Positions 1-6,688 of a DNA stretch of 16,748 nt are shown one piece after another (position 1 is the stretch's first letter; every line of letters begins with the position of its first letter). The position numbers were made by a program, and so were the translations under genes. The notes below the pieces were generated by a model that saw only the letters and a program-made list of their open reading frames with translations, searched no databases and was not told where the DNA came from. The stretch spans positions 1 through 16,748 of the forward strand of contig JACCVB010000296.1 of the NCBI GenBank assembly GCA_013698385.1. Reading direction: 5' to 3'. The stretch comes from Chloroflexota bacterium. GTDB taxonomy: Bacteria; Chloroflexota; Limnocylindria; Limnocylindrales; CSP1-4.

Positions 1-1150
1 AGGGGCGCTATACGCGATCTGGTACAGCGCGATCCGGGTCGAGCGAACGACGCTGCTGCTCGCACCTGAGACGACGCTGCTGCTCATCAGCGCGCTGGTC
101 CTCAGCTGGAAACGACCGCTCGGGACACGTTGGGCGGCCGTTGGTGGCGTCACGCTCGGACTCTCGGTCGCGATCCAGCTGTGGCAGGCCATCCCGCTGC
201 TGATTGTCGTCGGTAGCGTCGCTCTCGCCTCTCGCGATTCGCCTGGCGGCTGGCGTCGTCCAGTGTTCGCTCTCGTGGCCGGTGCGGCTGCGGCGTTCAC
301 CGCCGTGTGCCTCCCGTCGTTTCTCACGGCTCCGAGCGAGTTCGTCCGTTTCGTGCTCCTCGACCAGCTGGCCCGACCGGATAGCGGGGTCTCGATCATC
401 CGGCGGCTGCGCGATATCGAATCATTCCCCCTCGGCGGCACCCGCTTCCTGATCGATGCCGTGGTTCTCGGCCTCGCGGCCCTTGGTGCCGCCGCCGTCG
501 TCGGAGTCGCCGCGCGCGTCCCGGCGGCACGCATGTGGTGCGTCCTGATCGTGGTGCAGACCGCCTACCTGCTCGCCGGTCCCGTCTTCCTCTCGCACTA
601 CCGGGGTTGGGTGGCTCCGGCGGCTGCGATCGTCCTCGGCACTGCTGCCGCCAAGGTCGTCGGGGCGCTCGATCGCCACCGACGGCGCGGCATGGCGGCG
701 CGCGGCGGACTCGCATTGCTTGCCGCTGGCATCGCGCTTACGACGCCGCATCAGCTGGGAACCGTCCTCCAGCGGGCCGCTCTCGAACAGGACCTCGGTG
801 GCGCCCGCTGCGTGTCGGCGGACGCCCCTACCCTCCTTCTTGAGACGACGGGTCTGCGACGCAACCTCCAGAACGGATGCCGACTCGTCCTCGACTCGAC
901 CGGCATAGCGTTCGACACGGATCGCGGGCGTCTGGCACCGGGGCCCCAAGGCGCATCGCGCCGCGGCGCACCCATCTACCAGCAGGCGATAGAGGCGTAC
1001 TTCGCCGGGAGCAACGCGGCGATGTTCGTGCGCCTCCCCGCGGTCGGCCTGACCGCCGCGACGAAGGCGGCCATCACCCAGAAGCTGCCCGTGGTCGTGA
1101 AACGAGGTTCGGTGACGGTCATGCTCCCGGCCGCCACCGCGGGTCGGTGA
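1..1150 (+). CDS. GT87/DUF2029-like membrane glycosyltransferase, 5' partial
   Basis: The reading frame is open from base 2 to the TGA at 1148-1150 (382 residues) and has no start in the window that looks natural, so the N-terminus lies outside. About eight hydrophobic segments are visible, for example around bases 80-210, 263-325, 450-520, 535-600, 610-670 and 700-745. They are followed by a soluble C-terminal part of about 130 residues. The stretch GVTLGLSVAIQLWQAIPLL resembles the amphipathic/TM region of GT-C fold mannosyltransferases of the GT87/DUF2029 type. The C-terminal region has the layout (conserved Cys, Asn-Leu-Gln-x-Gly-Cys, late aromatic-rich helix) that I associate with that group. 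Such enzymes transfer sugars from polyprenyl-phosphate donors on the outer face of the membrane. The catalytic acidic residues near the N-terminus are not in the window, so the family call is an inference from topology and similarity. It could also be another GT39/ArnT-like protein. Confidence 0.6.
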   Translation, partial: GALYAIWYSAIRVERTTLLLAPETTLLLISALVLSWKRPLGTRWAAVGGVTLGLSVAIQLWQAIPLLIVVGSVALASRDSPGGWRRPVFALVAGAAAAFTAVCLPSFLTAPSEFVRFVLLDQLARPDSGVSIIRRLRDIESFPLGGTRFLIDAVVLGLAALGAAAVVGVAARVPAARMWCVLIVVQTAYLLAGPVFLSHYRGWVAPAAAIVLGTAAAKVVGALDRHRRRGMAARGGLALLAAGIALTTPHQLGTVLQRAALEQDLGGARCVSADAPTLLLETTGLRRNLQNGCRLVLDSTGIAFDTDRGRLAPGPQGASRRGAPIYQQAIEAYFAGSNAAMFVRLPAVGLTAATKAAITQKLPVVVKRGSVTVMLPAATAGR

Positions 1151-1181
1151 CGCCTCGCGCCTCCGCTGCCTGTCAGGCGTC
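1149..1181. terminator. Weak stem-loop after the glycosyltransferase stop
   Basis: A 7-bp perfect inverted repeat, GACGCCT (1149-1155) and AGGCGTC (1175-1181), starts in the stop codon of the upstream gene. The loop is long (19 nt) and no T-run follows, so this is at best a weak transcription-end or mRNA-stabilising structure. Confidence 0.2.
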
Positions 1182-1218
1182 GTCGACGTGGAAGCCGCGC
1201 GGCGCCTCCAGACGCGGG

Positions 1219-1490
1219 TCAATGTCGTCTACACGCTGGTCCTGGCACTGCGCGGCGCTCCCATTCGTCACGGGTCAGCGCGTACTCGACGTCACCGTGC
1301 TCCTCGCCCTCGATTCGATCCGGCCAAGCCTGGTGGAATACCCGGACGAACGCAGCCCGGCCTTCACCATGACCCTCCGCGAGGCCACGTTCACCACCAT
1401 CGTCGTGGCGTAAACCCGGCGGGCACCGAGGTCCTCGAATGCCCTCCGTACCAACGCCCGGCTCCCTCGGTCGCGTACCCACGAGCGTGT
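1219..1490 (-). pseudogene. GNAT (RimJ/RimL-like) N-acetyltransferase remnant, frameshifted and lacking its N-terminal half
   Basis: The C-terminal half of a GNAT acetyltransferase can be read on the minus strand across three frames. First comes GYATE (1480-1466), part of the acetyl-CoA binding region. Next is RALVRRAFEDLGARRVYATT with the following NVASRRVM-KAGLR, the classic GNAT motif B region. The last piece is FVRVFHQAWPDRIEG, then EEHGDVEYALTRDEWE, ending at the TGA at 1221-1219. Continuity is restored by adding one base to the C-run at 1464-1466 and one to the A-run at 1349-1350 (plus-strand letters). No recognisable N-terminal half (the usual LRPFT-type start) is found upstream in any frame. 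The gene therefore looks truncated as well as frameshifted and is most likely non-functional. Frame assignment is direct observation; the family call rests on the motif series and is strong. Confidence 0.75.
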
Positions 1491-1980
1491 CCTCCATCTC
1501 CTGTCCGCTCCCACTCCGGGACCTTGTGCCCGAACTGCGAGCAGCAGCGGTACCCTGTGATCTCGACGCGCCCTCCCTCCCACGGGTAGTCGACGCCCTT
1601 GCCGTTGACCGTGACCGTCTTCGCGACGCCCCGATCCAGGAGGATCGTCGCCGCCCGCCGCGATGGTATCCGCCGCACGCGGGGACTATCGTCCACCGCG
1701 GGCGTTGCCCGCCACGCCTGGCGAGGCGGACCGCGCGACGGAGGTCAAGCGCTGCCGACGGGGCGTCCGGAGGGAACCTGATAGGGTGTGCGGTGATGTC
1801 AGCGGCTAGCGAAGCCCCCGCGGCGTTCCGCAACGCCGCAGGCAGCGGGGGTCACGCGCTGTCACACGCCCCGACACGGTCGTCTTGCGCTCCGTCACGT
1901 GTCCTTCCGTTGCTGAATGGCGAGTCGCTGGCAATCATCGGGCCGGCCGACGCGGGCAAGCGCACTGCCAAGGCTCCGGG
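1490..1980. other. Gene-poor interval between the GNAT remnant and the glycerophosphotransferase gene
   Basis: No convincing gene is seen here. On the minus strand (about 1696-1490) one frame contains a protein-like stretch, KTVTVNGKGVDYPWEGG followed by RVEITGYRCC, directly upstream of the GNAT GYATE motif. I do not recognise it, and it may be a fragment of another gene joined to the acetyltransferase remnant. A strong hairpin lies at 1815-1851. The rest is GC-rich sequence whose plus- and minus-strand open frames look like shadows. Confidence 0.4.
1815..1851. terminator. Strong two-tier stem-loop, possible terminator or RNA structure
   Basis: A perfect 8-bp stem, GCGGCGTT (1820-1827) and AACGCCGC (1832-1839), closes a CCGC tetraloop. 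It is enclosed by a second stem, CCCCC (1815-1819) with GGGGG (1847-1851), with a 7-nt bulge on one side. There is no T-run on either strand, so it is not a canonical intrinsic terminator. It lies 130 bp upstream of the glycerophosphotransferase start. Possible roles are termination of transcription from either side, an mRNA 5' structure, or a dispersed repeat; the window alone cannot separate these. Confidence 0.35.
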
Positions 1981-3222
1981 GTGGCGTCGCGCGTGAAGCG
2001 ACGATCGCTGACGCCGGAGAGCACGAAGGCGCTCCGCGCGTTCCAGCCCGATTGGTGCCTCTTCTGGCCCGAGAAAGTGCGCGCCTGGCAGTTCGACATC
2101 TGGTTCCCGTACATCCGCCGAAGCCGGTACCGCTTCGCGGTCGCCGCGAGCGCGAACGTCTTCCCGGATGCCGTCCGGGACCGCGTCGCGTCCCTGCCCA
2201 ACTGCGTCATCGTCGAAGACTTCGCTGAAGGGATGCGCTGCCTCGGGACATCCCCCGGTCTTCGGGGCTTCCTTTACACGAGCGGCAAACGAGAGAACCT
2301 TCGCGTCATCGACCGCTTTCGGCGCGCTTCCCACGTGTGGCTGGGACATGGTGAGAGCGAGAAGAGGACATCGGGGTTCCGGATGGCGATGTTCTACGAC
2401 TCCGTCCTGGTCGCCGACTATCGAGCTGTCGGACGGTTCCATCCGGCCATGCGCGCGTGGGTCGCGCTCGGTGCGTGTGCGATCGGCGCGCCGATCGTGG
2501 AGGGCGTGGAGGTCGACGCTCGGACGCGGCCACGCCCGATCCGCACGATCCTCTACGCCCCGACCTGGGAGGGTCATTCCGACTCACTCGACTATTCCTC
2601 GCTACCCGACGTCGCCCCGATCCTGGCGGCGCAGCTGCCCGAGCTGATGGACCGAGGCATCACCATGATCGTCCGGCCACATCCGGCTACGGGGCTCCGC
2701 CTGCCGGACCGGAACCGGGTTGTCGAGCGACTCTTCGCGAGCGGAGCCGTGCGCGCACCGGACAAGGCCCAAGCGTTCCGAGACGCCGACATCATGATCG
2801 GCGACGTCTCAGGAGTGATGGCGGAGTTCCTGTTCACACAGAGCCCCGCGGTCATCCCGGTATCGCGGAGGCTCACAGCGGTGGGAAAGAGCGAGGACCT
2901 GTTGGCGGACGCATATCCCTGGGTCTACCGATGGGACCCTGGACGACGCGAGCTGGTGGATCTGCTCGCTGAGATCGAGACGAGGGATCCGCTGGACGCG
3001 GCACGATCATCCATGGCCCGGCGCGTCTTCCGTGATCATCGGTCGCTCGATGACGCAGCAGCGTCCTTCGACCTGGCGCTGGGAGCCGCGTCGTGGCGGA
3101 AGCGGGGCGTACCGCCACGCCTCGTCTACGAGACGAGACAACTCCTGTGGCGACTCCGCGGTCGATCGCCGCCCCATCGCGATGATGGTCCGGAGCGTGT
3201 AGACGGCTCGAACGTTCGGTGA
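1981..3222 (+). CDS. CDP-glycerol glycerophosphotransferase family protein
   Basis: The 413-residue product has the hallmarks of the CDP-glycerol:glycerophosphotransferase (TagB/TagF-like) GT-B fold. HGESEK sits at about residues 123-128, matching the HG-x-x-x-K site. LYAPTWEG is at 191-198, the phosphate-binding RPHP at 232-235 and the GDVSGVMAEFL segment at 274-284. Such enzymes move glycerol-phosphate or ribitol-phosphate units onto wall teichoic acids or other surface glycans at the cytoplasmic face of the membrane. The frame is open from 1885, but the first 32 residues look non-coding. I chose GTG 1981 because AAGG (1970-1973) precedes it by 7 nt; GTG 1993 is an alternative. No predicted membrane span is obvious. 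The gene stands alone downstream of a hairpin, and its 3' end may overlap the tail of the convergent hypothetical frame. The polymer substrate cannot be inferred. Confidence 0.8.
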   Translation: MASRVKRRSLTPESTKALRAFQPDWCLFWPEKVRAWQFDIWFPYIRRSRYRFAVAASANVFPDAVRDRVASLPNCVIVEDFAEGMRCLGTSPGLRGFLYTSGKRENLRVIDRFRRASHVWLGHGESEKRTSGFRMAMFYDSVLVADYRAVGRFHPAMRAWVALGACAIGAPIVEGVEVDARTRPRPIRTILYAPTWEGHSDSLDYSSLPDVAPILAAQLPELMDRGITMIVRPHPATGLRLPDRNRVVERLFASGAVRAPDKAQAFRDADIMIGDVSGVMAEFLFTQSPAVIPVSRRLTAVGKSEDLLADAYPWVYRWDPGRRELVDLLAEIETRDPLDAARSSMARRVFRDHRSLDDAAASFDLALGAASWRKRGVPPRLVYETRQLLWRLRGRSPPHRDDGPERVDGSNVR

Positions 3223-3885
3223 CCGCGGGACCGGTGCCTCGCGACCGGCCCTGTCGCGCGCGGCGATGGTGACGCGTCGCCGGGCTCGGCTCGCTGGCGC
3301 TCGAGGGGCTCGGCTCGCTGGCGCTCCAGGATGGGGCGGGACGAGGGTCTTGTGGGCGTCACCCGCCTCGACTCGTGGGGAGCCGTCTCCAGCGCCGCGC
3401 GGAGCTCGTCGATCGCGATCGGTGCCCCTCCCAGTCGCTCGATGACGCGCAGAACCCTGCCGCGGTCCTCGTGGACCAGCAGCACGACGACAGCATCGGC
3501 GTCGGTCACGCCGCCCGCGAGAGCGTCACGCGTCAGGGTCGCCTCGAGCGCGGACGACAGAACCCCGATCACGGGCACGAGCGGCACGTCCGATGTAGCG
3601 GGTGGAGCGGACTCCGTCGGCGATGGTGCGCCCGCAGGGGAAGGCTTGGAGTCGGCGACGCAGTCGGAAGCGTTGTCGGCCTCCGGTTCCTGCGGAGCGA
3701 CGAGGCCTGGCGCCATCCGCTGATGGCGGCTGCGGCGCGCTCCGACCCCGCACTCCGCGCCGACCGAGCTCGGCCGCCTGCTGGAGCAACATCGCATGGT
3801 CGGCCTCGAGCGCGATGCCCACCACCTCGTCGATGGTCGCCTGAGAGTCCGGTTCGGAGAACACCTCGCCGATGAACCATGGCAC
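3126..3885 (-). pseudogene. Frame-split hypothetical gene (possible frameshift or sequencing error)
   Basis: A GTG at 3885 is preceded by GGTGGAG (3897-3891), a strong Shine-Dalgarno 5 nt away. It opens a frame starting MPWFIGEVFSEPDSQATIDE and continuing with a helical, coding-like stretch (ALEADHAMLLQQAAEL) to about 3770. After that this frame becomes Arg/Gly-rich junk. A second minus frame takes over, with APQEPEADNASDCVADSKPS, a Pro/Ser/Ala-rich linker, then VPLVPVIGVLSSALEATLTR and DADAVVVLLVHEDRGRVLRV, which looks like a small alpha/beta domain. Joining the two frames needs one extra base skipped (or two restored) between about 3780 and 3716. The second frame has no stop until 3126, so it would run through a repeat-bearing Arg-rich tail and overlap the convergent gene by 97 bp; the true end may be earlier. 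I do not recognise the family. The DADAVVVLLVHED part faintly recalls DUF1269-type proteins, but I would not rely on that. Confidence 0.45.
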
Positions 3886-3924
3886 GAAGGCTCCACCCTC
3901 GGAGGCACGTTCACGAGGGGATTT
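3223..3924. other. Interval between the glycerophosphotransferase gene and tRNA-Pro
   Basis: Apart from the frame-split hypothetical gene and the 24-bp tandem repeat, I see no other gene here. No intrinsic terminator with a T-run is visible for either the plus-strand gene ending at 3222 or the leftward tRNA transcript. The long plus-strand open frames in this stretch are Arg/Pro/Ser-rich and look like shadows. Confidence 0.4.
3282..3326. repeat. Tandem direct repeat, 21-bp unit repeated at 24-bp spacing
   Basis: Two identical 21-bp copies (3282-3302 and 3306-3326), beginning GGGCTCGGCT and ending GGCGCTC, are separated by 3 bp, giving a 24-bp period. In the minus-strand hypothetical frame this encodes the 8-residue unit LERQRAEP twice. 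A CGGCGA (3261-3266)/TCGCCG (3277-3282) inverted repeat abuts it. Probably simple local duplication by slippage. Confidence 0.7.
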
Positions 3925-4001
3925 TGGTCGGGGCGGCCGGATTTGAACCGACGACCACCAGTCCCCCAGACTGGTGCGCTACCAGACTGCGCCACGCCCC
4001 G
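3925..4001 (-). tRNA. tRNA-Pro (anticodon GGG), CCA encoded
   Basis: The minus strand folds as a standard tRNA. The acceptor stem CGGGGCG pairs with CGCCCCG, followed by discriminator A and an encoded CCA (3927-3925). The D-arm contains GGTAGCGC. The anticodon stem CCAGT/ACTGG encloses the loop CTGGGGG, placing anticodon GGG for proline CCC/CCU codons. The T-arm contains GTTCAAATC. It begins 14 nt after the gpsA stop, so it may be co-transcribed with the upstream gene string and released by RNase P. Confidence 0.95.
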
Positions 4002-4015
4002 ACAGGCTGCGCAGT

Positions 4016-5052
4016 CTAGCACCCGGAGCGGCGCCCGACCCCCTGGCTCGCCAGTTCCTCGGTCGGTTCGCGGGCGAGCAGGTCCACCAGGCAGCGCTTG
4101 ACGTTCTTGCCCTCGAACAGGGCGCGGTGGACCTCCCGGGCGATGGGCGTGTCCACGCCCAGCCGGTCGGCCAGGCCGAGGGCGGCTTCGACCGTGTAAG
4201 CGCCCTCGGCGGTGCCCGGCAGGGTGGCCTCGATCTCGGTCCAGGTTCGGCCGCGGGCGAGCTCGACCCCGAGTCGGTGGTTGCGCGACAGGGGTGACCC
4301 GCAGGTCGCGATGAGATCGCCCATCCCGGCCAGGCCCGCGAAGGTCAGCGGATCCGCACCGGCAGCGATGCCCACGCGCATCATCTCGGCCAGGCCGCGG
4401 GTCAGGAGTCCCGCCTTGCCGTTGTCACCAAAGCCGAGGCCGTCTGCGGCGCCGGCAGCGATCGCGATGACGTTCTTGAGCGCCCCGGCAAGCTCCACGC
4501 CCAGCAGGTCGGCGTTGACGTAGAGCCGAAGCGGCGTCGTCCGACTCGCTTCACGATGCGCTCGGCAAGGGCGATGTCCCGCGCGGCCACGACGGCAGAG
4601 GCGGGGAGATTCCGGGCGACCTCGGCCGCCAGATTGGGTCCGGACAGGGCAGCCACACGCTCGGCTGCCATACCACCGGCATCGGCGATCACCTCGCTCA
4701 TCCGCAGCAGCGTTCGCCGTTCCAGGCCCTTGACGACGGACAGCACGTCGGCCGAAGGCGGGAGCACGCCGGCGAGCGTCGTCATCGTGGAACGCACATG
4801 GGCCGACGGGACCGCCACGATGACGAGGTCCCTCGCCTCGCCGATGGCCGCCCGATCCGCCGTGGCGCGGAGCCCGTCCGGCAGGTCCACACCGGGCAGC
4901 CGCGCCTCGTTCCGCCCGGTCGCGGCGATCCGTGCCGCCGTCTCCGGGGAGTGGCACAGCAGGGTGACCGGCTCCGTGCGCGCCACGAGCCTGGCGAGGG
5001 TCGTGCCCCAGGCGCCGGCCCCCACGACCGCGACCCTCGGAGCGGGTCCCAT
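4016..5052 (-). pseudogene. gpsA: Glycerol-3-phosphate dehydrogenase [NAD(P)+], frameshifted
   Basis: GpsA reduces dihydroxyacetone phosphate to sn-glycerol 3-phosphate in the cytoplasm, the backbone for phospholipids. The N-terminal Rossmann motif GAGAWGTTLA (residues 11-20), VVKGLE (catalytic-region Lys near 108) and SGPNLAAEVA are all in one frame down to about 4545. The C-terminal domain (LYVNADLLGVELAGALKN, then LTRGLAEM and AGMGDLIATC) continues in a second frame to the TAG at 4018-4016. The total length is 1037 bp, one short of a multiple of three. Restoring one G in the two-base run at 4542-4541 (plus-strand CC) gives an uninterrupted 345-residue protein, with the linker before LYVN matching the usual family length. 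Every other motif is intact. The ATG overlaps the der stop as TGATG. An assembly error is at least as likely as a true mutation, because gpsA is usually needed for lipid synthesis. Confidence 0.93.
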
Positions 5053-6686
5053 CAGCGGGCGCGCTTGGCCTTGGCGGTCGTGCTTCGGCGGGTGGCGGGC
5101 TTGCGGGATGGAGACGCGGCGGCAGCCTTCTTGCGGCGCGGCAGCTTCACCGACGATCGGTCCCGGAACACCAGCCGGATCGGCGTGCCATCGAACCCGA
5201 ACGCCTCGCGCAGCCGATTCTCGAGGTAGCGGCGGTAGCTGAAGTGGACGGTCGAGGCATCCGAGGCGAAGAACACGAACGTGGGCGGCGCGACGGCCGC
5301 CTGGGTGGCATAGAACAGCTTGGGGCGGCGGCCGCGCACGGGCGGCGGCGGGGTCCGCTCCGTCGCGTTCATCAGCAGCCGATTGAGCTCGCCGGTCGGG
5401 ATCCGGCGGCGACGCTCCGCCCAGATGTCCACGGCCGCCTCAAGCACCCGCCCCACCCGCTGTCCCGTCTTGGCGCTGATCGAGACGATCGGAGCGAAGT
5501 CCAGGAACGGGACCTCGTTGCGGATCCACTCGGTGTACTGGTCGAACGTCCGGTCCGTCTTCTCCGCGACGAGGTCCCACTTGTTGACGGCGATGACCAC
5601 GCCCTTCCCTTCCTCCACGGCGTACCCGGCCACGTGCGCGTCCTGCGCGGTCAGCCCCTCGACGGCATCGATGACGATGACCGCGACATCCGCCCGGGAC
5701 AGCGCACTCAGCGCGCGCAGCGTCGAATAGCGCTCCGCGGCGGGACCGGACGCGACCTTGCCTCGTCGCCGGATGCCAGCGGTGTCGATCAGGATGACCT
5801 CCGTCCGGCCCCAGGCCAGGCGGGTATCGATCGCGTCGCGGGTCGTGCCCGGGATGTCCGAGACGATCGCCCGGTCCTCGCCGAGCAACGCGTTCAGCAG
5901 GCTGGACTTGCCCACATTGGGCCGGCCCAGGAAGGCGATCGATGCGGGTCGCGTGTCGGCCTCGGCCGCCATGGCGGCATCCCAGCGGGCGGTCTCCGCG
6001 TCGAGCGTCGGCGCGTCCTCCTCGTCAAGTTGCTCGTCCTCCGGCTGGTCGACCACGAACGGTTCCAGGCGACCGGCCGCCACTTCGTCGGCCCATTCGT
6101 CCGCCTGCGACTCGCGCGCCTTGCGGGCGAGTTCCTCATCCGTCTCGGGCGGGAGGGCCCACACGATGGCGTCCAGCAGGTCTCCCGTGCCCCGACCGTG
6201 CGCGGCCGAGATGGCGTACGTCTCGTCCCAGCCGAAGGCGTGGAATTCCGCGCCCTCGAGTTCACGCTTGTCGTTGTCCGCCTTGTTGACGGCGACGATG
6301 ATCGGCGAGGACGCGCGCCGCAGGAGGGTCGCCGCCTCGTCGTCCGCCGGCGTGAGCCCCGCGGCGGCATCGACCACGAACAGGATGACATCCGCCTCGC
6401 CGATGGCCAGGCGGGCCTGCTCCTGCACGCGTGCCTCGATCGGATCGTCGGGATCCGTCTCCAGGCCGCCCGTGTCCACGATGACGAACCGGCGGCCGTT
6501 CCACTCCGCGTCACCGTACAGGCGGTCACGGGTCGTCCGGGCACGGTCCTCCACGATCGCCTTGCGCGAGCCGAGGATCCGGTTGAAGAGCGTGCTCTTG
6601 CCGACGTTCGGCCGACCGACGATGGCGACGACCGGGAGGGCCCCCCCGAGCCGGGTCGTCGTGGCGCGTGACGACTCGGCCACCAT
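5052..6686 (-). CDS. der: Ribosome biogenesis double GTPase Der (EngA)
   Basis: Der carries two GTPase domains in tandem and a KH-like domain, and assists maturation of the 50S subunit. Domain 1 has GRPNVGKS at residues 24-31, DTGG at 71-74 and NKAD at 134-137. Domain 2 has GRPNVGKS at 254-261, DTAG at 301-304 and NKWD at 368-371. A KH-like segment follows (about 430-520), ending in a Lys/Arg-rich tail with RRKKAAAAS. At 544 residues it is longer than the usual 440-490. The extra length is mostly an acidic linker between the GTPase domains (about 180-248, with DEQLDEEDAP) and the basic tail. The ATG at 6686 lies 2 nt after the ispH stop; the stop shares one base with the gpsA start. Confidence 0.97.
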   Translation of the reverse strand: MVAESSRATTTRLGGALPVVAIVGRPNVGKSTLFNRILGSRKAIVEDRARTTRDRLYGDAEWNGRRFVIVDTGGLETDPDDPIEARVQEQARLAIGEADVILFVVDAAAGLTPADDEAATLLRRASSPIIVAVNKADNDKRELEGAEFHAFGWDETYAISAAHGRGTGDLLDAIVWALPPETDEELARKARESQADEWADEVAAGRLEPFVVDQPEDEQLDEEDAPTLDAETARWDAAMAAEADTRPASIAFLGRPNVGKSSLLNALLGEDRAIVSDIPGTTRDAIDTRLAWGRTEVILIDTAGIRRRGKVASGPAAERYSTLRALSALSRADVAVIVIDAVEGLTAQDAHVAGYAVEEGKGVVIAVNKWDLVAEKTDRTFDQYTEWIRNEVPFLDFAPIVSISAKTGQRVGRVLEAAVDIWAERRRRIPTGELNRLLMNATERTPPPPVRGRRPKLFYATQAAVAPPTFVFFASDASTVHFSYRRYLENRLREAFGFDGTPIRLVFRDRSSVKLPRRKKAAAASPSRKPATRRSTTAKAKRAR

Positions 6687-6688
6687 GG

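Noticed and set aside
1885..1980. Upstream extension of the glycerophosphotransferase frame
   Set aside because: The residues look non-coding, there is no good ribosome binding site at 1885, and GTG 1981 has AAGG at a proper distance.
5244..6671. Long plus-strand open frame of 475 codons opposite der
   Set aside because: It is Arg/Gly/Asp-rich with no domain, lies wholly antisense to a clear Der gene and reflects GC-rich codon bias.
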